Below, one piece after another: positions 1-9,004 of a stretch of DNA of 28,590 bases (position 1 is the first letter of the stretch; each line of letters opens with the position of its first letter). Below the pieces are notes generated by a model. It did no database searches and was not told where the DNA came from. It saw nothing but the letters and a program-made list of their open reading frames with translations. This stretch comes from Caulobacteraceae bacterium UBA6225 (lineage in GTDB: Bacteria > Pseudomonadota > Alphaproteobacteria > Caulobacterales > Caulobacteraceae). The stretch covers positions 1 through 28,590 of the forward strand of contig DJWR01000082.1 in NCBI GenBank assembly GCA_002441055.1, in the 5' to 3' direction. A program made the translations under genes and the position numbers.

Positions 1-189
1 CACCGCTCGGGCGAGACCGAGGACTCCACCATCGCCGACCTGGCGGTCGCCACCAACTGCGGGCAGATCAAGACCGGCTCCTTGGCGCGGTCTGACCGGA
101 CGGCGAAGTACAACCAGCTGCTGCGCATCGAGCAGGAACTGGGCGACCAGGCCCTCTACATCGGCCGCAAGGCGCTCAAGCACATCTAG
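1..189 (+). CDS. eno: Enolase, C-terminal end (partial)
   Basis: This is the 3' end of a gene that begins before the window. The open frame from base 1 gives 62 residues ending in KALKHI and a TAG stop. It contains the strongly conserved enolase tail: HRSGETEDSTIADLAV, then GQIKTGSLARSDRTAKYNQ and LRIEQELG. In enolases this segment carries the conserved His-Arg-Ser-Gly loop near the active site and closes the C-terminal barrel. Enolase converts 2-phosphoglycerate to phosphoenolpyruvate in cytoplasmic glycolysis. The next gene, ftsB, starts 98 bases downstream. An eno-ftsB-PDH order is common in alphaproteobacteria, and it puts the enzyme that makes phosphoenolpyruvate upstream of the complex that consumes pyruvate. 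Nothing odd is visible in the part present. Confidence 0.97.
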   Translation, partial: HRSGETEDSTIADLAVATNCGQIKTGSLARSDRTAKYNQLLRIEQELGDQALYIGRKALKHI

Positions 190-256
190 GGCCGGCCTTG
201 GTTCATGATCTGAGGCCAAAAGGCTGAGCTGCAACGCAAAATTAAGCACAACCGGA

Positions 257-284
257 GACTCTGCGGGTTCACAAACGCAGAGTC
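257..284 (+). promoter_or_regulatory. Perfect 9-bp hairpin just upstream of the ftsB start
   Basis: The arms GACTCTGCG (257-265) and CGCAGAGTC (276-284) are exact reverse complements around a 10-base loop. The 3' arm ends three bases before the GTG start of ftsB at 288, and the only GAG-like ribosome-binding sequence near that start lies inside the arm. In mRNA the stem would therefore cover the initiation region. It could instead be the end of the enolase transcript, but no T-tract follows it, so a classical intrinsic terminator is unlikely. The structure is read directly; its role is inference. Confidence 0.5.
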
Positions 285-287
285 GCC

Positions 288-602
288 GTGCTCAACGCAG
301 TCCGCCCGTACGTCTCGACCGCCTTCCTGGCGCTCTTGATCGTCTATTTTGCCTATCACGCCTTCACCGGTCAGCAGGGTCTGCTGACCTCGGCTCAGCG
401 CGACCAGACCCTGGCGGTGAAGTCGGCGGAGTTGAAACGGCTGACGGCGCAGCGGCGGGACCTGGAAACCCGCGCGAAGTTGCTGCGCGACACGTCCCTT
501 TCGGCTGATCTTCTGGAGGAACGGGCCCGGTCCCTCCTAGGCTACAGCGACCCCAGGGACTATGTGATCCGTATCCAGCACGACGACTCGGCGGGCGGCT
601 GA
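288..602 (+). CDS. ftsB: Septum formation initiator family protein FtsB/DivIC
   Basis: The protein has 104 residues, the usual size for this family. It has a short cytoplasmic N-terminus, one membrane segment (about residues 9-27, rich in A, L, V, F and Y) and then a basic/acidic heptad-like stretch (about 37-67) expected to form a coiled coil. A C-terminal LLEERARSLLGYSDPRDYVI motif is typical of FtsB/DivIC. In known bacteria FtsB pairs with FtsL and FtsQ in the inner membrane to activate septal peptidoglycan synthesis. The start is GTG at 288; it has no strong Shine-Dalgarno sequence and sits directly after the hairpin at 257-284. The stop lies 57 bases before pdhA, so co-transcription with the PDH genes is possible. 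Confidence 0.85.
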   Translation: MLNAVRPYVSTAFLALLIVYFAYHAFTGQQGLLTSAQRDQTLAVKSAELKRLTAQRRDLETRAKLLRDTSLSADLLEERARSLLGYSDPRDYVIRIQHDDSAGG

Positions 603-659
603 CGGCACGGCCGGCTCTGGGTTAGGGTGCCTGAACGCAACACGACCCGGGAGACAGAC

Positions 660-1688
660 ATGGCGCGCGCCAAACCGGCCGCCAAGACCGGCGGATCGTC
701 GACTGAGACGGGGGAGAGCCTCGGCAAGGACGACCTGCTGGGCTTCTATCGCGACATGCTCCTCATTCGCCGGTTCGAGGAACGGGCCGGCCAGCTGTAC
801 GGCATGGGCCTGATCGGCGGCTTCTGCCACCTCTATATCGGCCAGGAGGCGATCGCCGTCGGCGTCCAATCGATCCAGGAGGATGGCGACCAGGTCATCA
901 CCGCCTATCGTGACCACGGCCACATGCTGGCCTGCGGCATGGACCCAAACGAGGTCATGGCCGAGCTGACCGGCCGCGCCGGAGGTTCGTCCAAGGGCAA
1001 GGGCGGATCGATGCACATGTTCTCCCGAGAAGCTGAGTTCTATGGCGGCCACGGGATTGTCGGCGCCCCGGCGCCGCTGGGTACGGGTCTGGCGCTGGCC
1101 AATCGCTACCGTGACAATGGGAAGGTCGCCTTCACCTATTTCGGCGATGGGGCCGCCAACCAGGGCCAGGTCTATGAGAGCTTCAACATGGCCGCCCTGT
1201 GGAAGCTGCCGGTCGTCTATGTGATTGAGAACAATCAGTACGCCATGGGCACGTCCCTGGAGCGCTCCTCTTCTGAAACCCACATGTACAAGCGCGGGAC
1301 CTCCTTCCGGATACCGGGGGAAGAGGTGGACGGCATGGATGTTCTAGCCGTCCGGGATGCGGCCAAGCGCGCCGCCGCCCACGCCCGCAGTGGCGAAGGT
1401 CCCTTCATTCTGGAGATGAAGACCTATCGCTATCGTGGCCATTCCATGAGCGATCCGGCCAAGTACCGCACCCGCGAAGAAGTGGACGAGGTCCGCAAGA
1501 CTCGCGATCCCATCGAGCATCTACGGGAGAAGCTCGAAAAGGACGGCGTGGCCGATGAGGCGACCCTGAAGGCCATCGACGCCGAGGTGAAACGCATCGT
1601 GGCTGACGCCGCCGAATTCGCCCGCACGTCACCCGAGCCGGACCTCTCCGAGCTCTATACCGAGGTCTATGTGGAGGCCGCCCAGTGA
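660..1688 (+). CDS. pdhA: Pyruvate dehydrogenase E1 component, alpha subunit
   Basis: This 342-residue thiamine-diphosphate enzyme subunit, together with PdhB, decarboxylates pyruvate and acetylates the lipoyl groups of the complex. The N-terminal tail is Ala/Lys-rich. It is followed by the E1-alpha core: YRDMLLIRRFEERAGQLYGM, the GGSMHMF segment, the TPP/magnesium motif starting GDG at residues 162-164 and ending NN at 191-192, and the loop YRYRGHSMSDPAKYRTREE, which in mitochondrial E1-alpha holds phosphorylation sites. I chose ATG 660 because a GGGAG ribosome site lies just upstream. An in-frame GTG at 627 would add 11 residues with no family resemblance. The gene overlaps pdhB by 4 bases (GTGA), which suggests translational coupling and equal subunit supply. 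Confidence 0.96.
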   Translation: MARAKPAAKTGGSSTETGESLGKDDLLGFYRDMLLIRRFEERAGQLYGMGLIGGFCHLYIGQEAIAVGVQSIQEDGDQVITAYRDHGHMLACGMDPNEVMAELTGRAGGSSKGKGGSMHMFSREAEFYGGHGIVGAPAPLGTGLALANRYRDNGKVAFTYFGDGAANQGQVYESFNMAALWKLPVVYVIENNQYAMGTSLERSSSETHMYKRGTSFRIPGEEVDGMDVLAVRDAAKRAAAHARSGEGPFILEMKTYRYRGHSMSDPAKYRTREEVDEVRKTRDPIEHLREKLEKDGVADEATLKAIDAEVKRIVADAAEFARTSPEPDLSELYTEVYVEAAQ

Positions 1689-3088
1689 CCGACATCCTGA
1701 TGCCGGCCCTGTCTCCGACCATGGAGGAGGGGACGCTGGCCAAATGGCACGTCAAGGTGGGCGACACCGTCGCTTCTGGTGACGTGATCGCCGAGATCGA
1801 GACCGACAAGGCGACCATGGAGGTCGAGGCGGTCGACGAGGGCGTCATCGAGGAACTGCTGGTCGAGGCTGGCGCCGAGGGCGTGAAGGTCAACGCCCCC
1901 ATTGCTCGCCTGTCGGGCGGATCTGCCTCGGCAAAGCCTGCGCCGGCCGCCGATGAGCCCAAGGGCGCGAAGGCCGAAGCGTCCGGGGATCCGGAGAAGA
2001 CCAGCCCGGCGAAGGCGAAGGCCGAGAAGCCTGAGGGCGATGGCCCTGCCGCGATTCGGCCGACGGAGGCCCTGGCGGACCCGGAAATCCCGGCGGACGC
2101 CAAGCTGGTCAAAACCACGGTCCGCGACGCCCTGCGCGACGCCATGGCCGAGGAGATGCGTCGGGACGACACGGTTTTCCTGATGGGCGAAGAGGTGGCT
2201 CAGTACCAGGGCGCCTACAAGGTCAGCCGGGGCCTGCTGGAGGAGTTCGGCGAGCGCCGGGTGATCGACACGCCCATCACCGAGCACGGCTTTGCCGGGC
2301 TGGGGGTCGGCGCGGCCATGGCGGGCCTGAAGCCCATCGTGGAGTTCATGACCTGGAACTTCGCCATGCAGGCCATCGACCACATCATCAATTCGGCGGC
2401 CAAGACCCACTACATGTCCGGTGGCCAGATCACCACGCCCATGGTGTTCCGCGGCCCCAATGGCGCAGCTTCCCGCGTGGCGGCCCAGCACAGTCAAGAC
2501 TACGCCGCCTGGTACGCTCACGTGCCTGGCCTGAAGGTCATCGCCCCCTATGACGCCGCCGATGCCAAGGGCCTGCTGAAGGCGGCGATCCGCGATCCGA
2601 ATCCCGTCGTCTTCCTGGAGCACGAGATGCTCTATGGCCAGGAGTTCGATGTTCCCGAGGGAGAGGACTATGTCCTGCCCATTGGCCTGGCCAAGGTGCG
2701 GCGCAGCGGCGCCGATGTGACCATCACGGCCTATTCCCGCATGGTCGGCCTGGCGCTCAAGGCCGCCGAGGAACTGGCTGCGGAGGGAATCGAGGCCGAG
2801 GTCGTCGACCTGCGCACTATCCGGCCCCTGGACCACGATACGATCGTCGACAGCGTCAAGAAGACCCACAGGCTGGTGACCGTCGAGGAGGGCTGGGGCC
2901 CCATGGGCGTCGGCGCCGAGGTGATCGCCCGGGTGATCGAGCACGCCTTCGACTATCTGGACGCGCCGCCCGCCCGGGTCTGTCAGGAGGACGTGCCTCT
3001 GCCCTATGCGGCCAATCTGGAAGCCGCCTCCCTGCCTTCGGTGGAGAAGATCGTGAAAGCCGCCAAGGCGGTCTGCTATCGGTCATGA
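1685..3088 (+). CDS. pdhB: Pyruvate dehydrogenase E1 component, beta subunit with N-terminal lipoyl domain
   Basis: This is a 467-residue two-part protein. Residues 1-80 form a biotinyl/lipoyl domain with the lipoylation motif IETDKATMEVEA (lysine 42). An Ala/Pro/Lys/Glu-rich linker follows to about residue 135. The rest is the E1-beta transketolase-like fold, with TTVRDALRDAMAEEM, FLMGEEVAQYQGAYK (the acidic residues that contact TPP), DTPITEHGFAGLGVGAAM and a C-terminal domain including DLRTIRPLD. Lipoyl-bearing E1-beta subunits are a known trait of alphaproteobacterial PDH, so the fusion is not an error. The start is GTG at 1685, overlapping the pdhA stop. The 3' end overlaps the next gene by 4 bases (ATGA). 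The lipoyl domain is nearly the same as that of PdhC, with 56 identical bases. Confidence 0.96.
   Translation: MTDILMPALSPTMEEGTLAKWHVKVGDTVASGDVIAEIETDKATMEVEAVDEGVIEELLVEAGAEGVKVNAPIARLSGGSASAKPAPAADEPKGAKAEASGDPEKTSPAKAKAEKPEGDGPAAIRPTEALADPEIPADAKLVKTTVRDALRDAMAEEMRRDDTVFLMGEEVAQYQGAYKVSRGLLEEFGERRVIDTPITEHGFAGLGVGAAMAGLKPIVEFMTWNFAMQAIDHIINSAAKTHYMSGGQITTPMVFRGPNGAASRVAAQHSQDYAAWYAHVPGLKVIAPYDAADAKGLLKAAIRDPNPVVFLEHEMLYGQEFDVPEGEDYVLPIGLAKVRRSGADVTITAYSRMVGLALKAAEELAAEGIEAEVVDLRTIRPLDHDTIVDSVKKTHRLVTVEEGWGPMGVGAEVIARVIEHAFDYLDAPPARVCQEDVPLPYAANLEAASLPSVEKIVKAAKAVCYRS
1781..1836 (+). repeat. 56-bp exact direct repeat, copy 1 (lipoyl domain of pdhB)
   Basis: These 56 bases are identical to 3588-3643. 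They encode the centre of the lipoyl domain around the modified lysine. The flanking bases of the two domains are similar but not identical. This points to a duplicated domain kept alike by selection or by gene conversion. Confidence 0.9.
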
Positions 3089-3495
3089 TGGCTGCGGCTG
3101 ACCTGACCTGGCGCAGCGGCGGATGCCATTGCCGGGCGGTGCGGTTCGAGGCCGCCCTGCCGGCCAGGGTGACCGCCCAGGCCTGCAACTGCTCGATCTG
3201 CGCCATGACGGGGTTCATTCACGCCATCGTCCCGGCCAGTCGGTTCCGCCTGACCCAAGGCCAGGATCAGATCACCACCTATGTGTTCAACACCGGCGTC
3301 GCCAAGCACACCTTCTGCAAGGTGTGCGGGGTGAAGAGCTTCTACCGTCCCCGATCAAACCCCGATGGCTGGTCGCTCAATGTCCGCTGCCTGGACCCAG
3401 CCGAGGACCTGGACTTCGATATCGAGCCCTTTGACGGCCAGAACTGGGAGGCCCATGCCGCGGGCCTCGCGCACTTCTCCAAGGAATCCGCATGA
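3085..3495 (+). CDS. GFA/CENP-V-fold zinc-binding protein inside the PDH operon
   Basis: This 136-residue protein shows the glutathione-dependent formaldehyde-activating (GFA, CENP-V-like) pattern: GGCHCRAVRFEA (Cys14, Cys16), ACNCSICAMTG (Cys34, Cys36, Cys39), TYVFNTGVAKHTFCKVCGVKSFY (the segment through Cys78 and Cys81; split here only to name it) and the C-terminal VRCLD. In family structures these cysteines bind two zinc ions. Members are small cytoplasmic proteins, mostly of unproven function; one bacterial member was named for the glutathione-formaldehyde reaction, but that activity cannot be assumed here. The ATG overlaps the pdhB stop (ATGA) and the stop overlaps the pdhC ATG (ATGA), so the gene is translationally linked on both sides. 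It may be an accessory of PDH or a passenger. Confidence 0.88.
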   Translation: MMAAADLTWRSGGCHCRAVRFEAALPARVTAQACNCSICAMTGFIHAIVPASRFRLTQGQDQITTYVFNTGVAKHTFCKVCGVKSFYRPRSNPDGWSLNVRCLDPAEDLDFDIEPFDGQNWEAHAAGLAHFSKESA

Positions 3496-4781
3496 CCGAC
3501 ATCCTGATGCCGGCGCTGTCGCCCACCATGGAGGAGGGCACCCTCGCCAAGTGGCTGGTCAAGAAGGGCGACACGGTTTCGGCCGGCGACGTGATCGCCG
3601 AGATCGAGACCGACAAGGCGACCATGGAGGTCGAGGCGGTCGATGAGGGCGTCGTCGAGGAGATCCTGGTCGAGGCCGGCGCCGAGGGCGTGAAGGTCAA
3701 TGCGCCCATCGCCCGTCTGTCCGGCGGCACGGAAACCAAGGCGCCCGAGCCCAAGCCTGCGGAAACGGCCGAACCTGAAGCGCCTGCCAAGGCTGAAGCC
3801 AAGTCTGAGACGCCGGCCAAGGCCGAGCCTGCGCCTGCAAAGGCGCCGCCGGCCAAGGCCAAGGACGGCGAGCGTATCTTCGCCTCGCCCCTGGCCCGTC
3901 GAATCGCCGAGCAGAAGGGTCTCGATCTTGCTGCCATCACGGGCTCGGGCCCCCACGGCCGGATCATTGAGCGGGACGTGAAGGACGCCAAGCCAGGCGC
4001 CAAAGCCGCCGTGACGGCGGCGGCTATGCCTACCGGGCGCCGCGGCGAAACCCGGCCGGTTCAGTCTCTGCAGCAGATGGGCATTCCTGAGGGCAGCTAC
4101 GACCTGATCCCGCTGGACGGCATGCGCAAGACTGTGGCGCGGCGGATGACCGACTCCTTCCGCGACGTGCCGCACTTCCCCCTGACCATCGACCTGGAGA
4201 TCGACCGCCTGCTGGAGGCCCGCGGCCGAATCAACACGATGCTGGAAAAGGACGGGGTAAAGGTCAGCGTCAACGACATCATCCTCAAGGCCTGCGCCGT
4301 GGCCCTGAAGCGGGTGCCCGAGGCCAACGCCTCCTATTCGCCTGAGGGCATCGCCCTGCACCACCATGCCGACATCGCCATGGCCGTCGCCGTCGAGGGC
4401 GGGCTGATCACCCCCATCATCCGCAAGTGCGAGACCAAAGGCCTGGCGCAGATCGCCCAGGAGACCAAGGATCTGGCCGAGCGGGCCCGGACCCGCAAGC
4501 TGAAGCCCGAGGAGTTCCAGGGCGGGACCTTCAGCGTCTCGAATCTCGGCATGTTCGGGATCAAGTCCTTCGGCTCGATCATCAACGAACCCCAGGGCGC
4601 CATCCTGTCGGTGGGAGCGGGGACGAAGCAGCCCGTGGTCCGCGGGGATCAGCTGGCCATCGCTACGGTAATGTCGGTGACCATGACCTGCGACCATCGC
4701 GTCGTGGACGGGGCGACCGGCGCCCGCTGGCTGGAAGCGTTCAAGGCTCTGATCGAAGAGCCCCTGGCGATGATGGTCTAA
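3492..4781 (+). CDS. pdhC: Pyruvate dehydrogenase E2, dihydrolipoamide acetyltransferase
   Basis: The protein has 429 residues in the standard E2 order. Residues 1-80 are one lipoyl domain with IETDKATMEVEA (lysine 42). An Ala/Pro/Lys/Glu-rich flexible linker follows. The peripheral-subunit-binding domain (about 128-165) starts RIFASPLARRIAEQKG and contains GSGPHGRIIERDV. The catalytic acetyltransferase domain runs from about 200 to the end, with the active-site motif CDHRVVDG (His402, Asp406). E2 forms the core of the complex and transfers the acetyl group from lipoyl to CoA. The start is ATG 3492, overlapping the stop of the GFA gene; lpdA follows 13 bases later. The gene is often called aceF or pdhC. 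Confidence 0.96.
   Translation: MTDILMPALSPTMEEGTLAKWLVKKGDTVSAGDVIAEIETDKATMEVEAVDEGVVEEILVEAGAEGVKVNAPIARLSGGTETKAPEPKPAETAEPEAPAKAEAKSETPAKAEPAPAKAPPAKAKDGERIFASPLARRIAEQKGLDLAAITGSGPHGRIIERDVKDAKPGAKAAVTAAAMPTGRRGETRPVQSLQQMGIPEGSYDLIPLDGMRKTVARRMTDSFRDVPHFPLTIDLEIDRLLEARGRINTMLEKDGVKVSVNDIILKACAVALKRVPEANASYSPEGIALHHHADIAMAVAVEGGLITPIIRKCETKGLAQIAQETKDLAERARTRKLKPEEFQGGTFSVSNLGMFGIKSFGSIINEPQGAILSVGAGTKQPVVRGDQLAIATVMSVTMTCDHRVVDGATGARWLEAFKALIEEPLAMMV
3588..3643 (+). repeat. 56-bp exact direct repeat, copy 2 (lipoyl domain of pdhC)
   Basis: This copy is identical to 1781-1836 and lies in the same position of the E2 lipoyl domain. The two copies are 1.8 kb apart in direct orientation, close enough for recombination in principle. 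A crossover would delete the E1-beta catalytic domain and the GFA gene, so only gene conversion is likely to be tolerated. Confidence 0.9.
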
Positions 4782-4794
4782 GGGGCCAAGGCAT

Positions 4795-6195
<1,401 letters not shown>

Positions 6196-6201
6196 CCTGG
6201 A

Positions 6202-6225
6202 CGGGTCGCCCGATCAAGCGACTCG
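6202..6225 (+). terminator. Possible stem-loop at the end of the PDH operon
   Basis: CGGGTCGC (6202-6209) can pair with GCGACTCG (6218-6225), with one G-U pair and an 8-base loop, just after the lpdA stop. No run of T follows on either strand, so at best it is a weak or non-classical terminator between two convergent genes. Confidence 0.25.
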
Positions 6226-7770
6226 GCGCAACTCCGCCTCGGCCATCCGCTGAATGGCGACATAATCGGTCTTTCCGGTGCCCAGGACCGGGATTTCAGG
6301 AACCGATAGAATCTTGCGCGGAACCGTTAGCTCCGGAGCGCCCACGGCCTTGGCATGGGTCAGCAGGGCGTCAACCTCCGCATCATGGCGGTCGGTCAGC
6401 AGGATGAGCCGCTCGCCCTTGCGCGGATCGGGAACCGCGATGACGGCGTGACGACCGTCTGGCCACACCGCCACGGCGATGTCCTCAGCCGCCGTCAGAG
6501 AGACCATTTCGCCGCCGACCTTGGCGAAGCGCTTCACGCGGCCCTGGATCTTGATCCACTGGTCATTGCTCATGCTGACCACGTCACCCGTGTCGTGCCA
6601 GCCATCGACCGGCGCCTCGATCGTGCCATCGGCGGCGAGATAGCCGGCCATGATGTTGGGGCCGCGAACGAAAAGCTGCCCGCCGCCGGGAATGCCTTCC
6701 ACCGGCTCCAGCCGGGTCTCGATGCCGGGCAACAGGCCGCCGACCGTGCCGCGACGATTGTCCAGGGGCTTGTTCACCGCGATCACGGGTGCAGCCTCGG
6801 TGGCGCCATAGCCCTCCAGCAAGGGGATCGGGCCAAAGCGCTCTGCGACCAGGTTGTGGGTTTCGTCGCGTACCTTCTCGGCGCCGCAGACCACAAACTT
6901 CAGCCCGGATAGTTCCCCAGGCTCTGCGGCCCGGGCGTACTGATTTACGAAGGTGTCGGTGGCCAAGAGGATCGAGGCCTGGGAGTCGCGGATCAGCGGC
7001 GGGATCTGCTTGGTGTGCAGGGGTGACGGATACTGGAACGCCTTCATCCCCGTCAGGATCGGCAGCAGCACCCCACCGGTGAGGCCGAAGCAATGGAAGA
7101 TCGGCAGGGGGTTGAACATCACCCAGTCCGGGTCCAGGGCGATATGGGCGGCGATCTGCTGGACGTTGGCCACCAGGTTCGCCTGGCTCAACACAACCCC
7201 CCGGGGCGCGCCGAAGCTGCCGGAGGTGAAGAGGATGACGCCAGGATCGTTGGGCTTGCTATTGGCGCGGAACTGCCGGGTCATCACGCCGCCGGCGGCG
7301 GCGAACAGCTTGTCAGCCAGACCGACCTTTTCCCGGACCTCTTCCAGGTAGACCACGTTGGCGATCGGCTCGAGGGCGTCGATCAGGTCGTGGAGCTTGC
7401 CCTGCTCGATGAACCGGTGGGAGGTCAGCACGGTCTTCACCCCGGCCAGCTCACAGGCGGCCTTGAGGTTGCGGATACCAGCGGTGAAGTTGAGCATGGT
7501 CGGCGTACGGCCGAAGGCGTGCAGGGCGAAGAAGGTCACCACGCCGCCGGCGCTGGAGGGCAGCATCACGCCCACGCGCTCGCCCTTGGTGGTGAAGCCG
7601 GCGATCTTGCGGCCCAGAGCGAAAGACGCTTGGATCAGACCAGTATAGGTGAGCGGATTGCGCTCCTGATCTTCCAGGATCGGCTTTTTCGCCCCGTACC
7701 GGGCGCGCGCCGTGATCAGGGCGTCGAAGATCGAGATCTGGCTGTCGCGGGGATCATAGTCGGCGGTCAC
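6214..7770 (-). CDS. AMP-dependent acyl-CoA/acyl-ACP synthetase, Aas C-terminal type
   Basis: This 518-residue member of the ANL adenylating superfamily would activate a fatty acid as acyl-AMP and load it on CoA or acyl carrier protein. The segments GERVGVMLPSSAGGVVTFFA and FGRTPTMLNFTAGIRNL resemble the ligase half of Aas (2-acylglycerophosphoethanolamine acyltransferase/acyl-ACP synthetase), but no acyltransferase domain is present. Visible motifs are the P-loop FTSGSFGAPRGVV (residues 181-193), EGYGATEAAPV, WHDTGDVV and the C-terminal GTGKTDY with Lys500. The P-loop has Phe186 where Glu or Thr is usual. The start is GTG at 7770 with GGGAGG ten bases upstream. It is convergent with lpdA. 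Substrate and acceptor cannot be decided from sequence. Confidence 0.85.
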   Translation of the reverse strand: MTADYDPRDSQISIFDALITARARYGAKKPILEDQERNPLTYTGLIQASFALGRKIAGFTTKGERVGVMLPSSAGGVVTFFALHAFGRTPTMLNFTAGIRNLKAACELAGVKTVLTSHRFIEQGKLHDLIDALEPIANVVYLEEVREKVGLADKLFAAAGGVMTRQFRANSKPNDPGVILFTSGSFGAPRGVVLSQANLVANVQQIAAHIALDPDWVMFNPLPIFHCFGLTGGVLLPILTGMKAFQYPSPLHTKQIPPLIRDSQASILLATDTFVNQYARAAEPGELSGLKFVVCGAEKVRDETHNLVAERFGPIPLLEGYGATEAAPVIAVNKPLDNRRGTVGGLLPGIETRLEPVEGIPGGGQLFVRGPNIMAGYLAADGTIEAPVDGWHDTGDVVSMSNDQWIKIQGRVKRFAKVGGEMVSLTAAEDIAVAVWPDGRHAVIAVPDPRKGERLILLTDRHDAEVDALLTHAKAVGAPELTVPRKILSVPEIPVLGTGKTDYVAIQRMAEAELRRVA

Positions 7771-7887
7771 GGACGAAGGCCTCCCAGGCGCCTGACGCCA
7801 TTCTGTTGGGCGTCTTGTGCTGGCCGCGACCCTAGATGCGTCACGGGCCGATGAAAAGATAAGTGACAGTTCGTGATCGGCGGGTGG

Positions 7888-8916
7888 CTATTCAATGGCG
7901 CCGGGATTTTGGCGCTCAGGCGCGGCTGGCGGAATCTGTTGGCTAAGGAAGTCCGCGATCGATCTCAGCCAGAGCGACCTTTCGGCCTCGCGGGCCAGAT
8001 GCGGCGCAGAGGTCAGGGCAGGCGCGATCACCGCCTGGCAACCTTCGGCGGCGATGCAGGCTTCGGAACTGGCAAGCCCGACGGCCTTGCCGGCCAAGAT
8101 CAGGTGCGGGCGGCGAACGGCGGCGGGCGGATGGGCGCTCGCCGCCATCTGCTGGCGCTGAACCCGCCAGCCAAGGCTCTCACCGCTCTGACGGAGGTCG
8201 GGATTGGCGACCCGCCAGCTGTGAGCGACCTTCGCCCGCCAGGGGTCGGCCTCAGCCGAAATCGCTGCGGCGGATGCAGTCTTCGACCATGGCCGCCAGT
8301 CAGGGCTAGGCAGCCGCCCCAGGCCAGCCCGCGTGGCCAGCCGCTCCCATAGGGTCAGTGCGGGGCCGCCTGACAGATCAGGCGCGCTCAAGATCAGAGA
8401 CCCGACCGGGAGGTCATCGCTCAAGGCCGTGAGCGCGACGGCGGCTGCATCCCCGGACGCCATCAGGGACAGAGGGCGATCTGGATCTGGACGGATCACC
8501 TGGCTGACCAGGGCGATCACCGCCTCGGGGGCCGTTCCAGCCTGGCCCGCGTGGATCATGTCATGGGGCGCCGCCGCGCGACCCGATCCGCCGAACCCCG
8601 CCCACTCCAGCGTCCATACGACGTATCCGGCCTGGGTCAGGGCCCGGGCGGTCTCAAACCAGACCTCCGCGGATTCCTGGCTATCAGGCAGAATCAGGAC
8701 CTGAGCCCGTCGCGCTGCGCCCACGGGCGTTGCGACCCCATACCGTAGCGCAGGCCCCTCAGACGGCTGGATGGCGCCCCAGGCCCAACCTTCAGGGGGG
8801 AGGAAACGTGGGGCGAGGCCGGGGGGCGGCCGGCTGTCCAGCAGGGCCGGGCGAGGCGCCCCGGTATCGCAGGCCGCCAGCAGGAGCGCGGCGAGGGGGA
8901 CGAGCCATGGACGCAT
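7888..8916 (-). CDS. Lipoprotein alpha/beta hydrolase-like protein, eroded active site
   Basis: The protein has 342 residues. The N-terminus MRPWLVPLAALLLAAC is a lipoprotein signal with lipobox LAAC (Cys16), so the product is probably tethered to a membrane in the periplasm. The body looks like a lysophospholipase (PldB)-type alpha/beta hydrolase: a strand/oxyanion region VLILPDSQES, then VVWTLEWAGFGGSGR, a nucleophile region and a late histidine (about His306, TSAPHLAREAER). The nucleophile elbow reads LMASGDAA instead of GxSxG, and the usual acid-bearing GxxD loop reads GKAVGLAS. Ser154 remains. Activity is therefore doubtful; it may be a binding protein. The ATG 8916 is divergent from lipA across an 88-base gap, and the gene may be co-transcribed with the synthetase downstream. 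Confidence 0.7.
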   Translation of the reverse strand: MRPWLVPLAALLLAACDTGAPRPALLDSRPPPGLAPRFLPPEGWAWGAIQPSEGPALRYGVATPVGAARRAQVLILPDSQESAEVWFETARALTQAGYVVWTLEWAGFGGSGRAAAPHDMIHAGQAGTAPEAVIALVSQVIRPDPDRPLSLMASGDAAAVALTALSDDLPVGSLILSAPDLSGGPALTLWERLATRAGLGRLPSPDWRPWSKTASAAAISAEADPWRAKVAHSWRVANPDLRQSGESLGWRVQRQQMAASAHPPAAVRRPHLILAGKAVGLASSEACIAAEGCQAVIAPALTSAPHLAREAERSLWLRSIADFLSQQIPPAAPERQNPGAIE

Positions 8917-9004
8917 GAGCCAGTTTCAGCGCGGTTGGGGCCTGCTACGCAAGGGCGCACATTCACGGCTTGATTCGAAGCCTGAGAGGGACGATTTAGG
9001 CTCC

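Noticed and set aside
627..659. Upstream GTG start for pdhA.
   Set aside because: The extension has no family similarity and the ATG at 660 has a good ribosome site.
8970..9003. A TTGATT/GATTTA promoter pair before lipA.
   Set aside because: The -35 is fair and spacing is 17, but the -10 matches the consensus at only two bases, so it is not a supportable call.
8771..9004. Long N-terminal extension of lipA.
   Set aside because: It overlaps the divergent hydrolase gene and exceeds the LipA family length; ATG 9005 fits.
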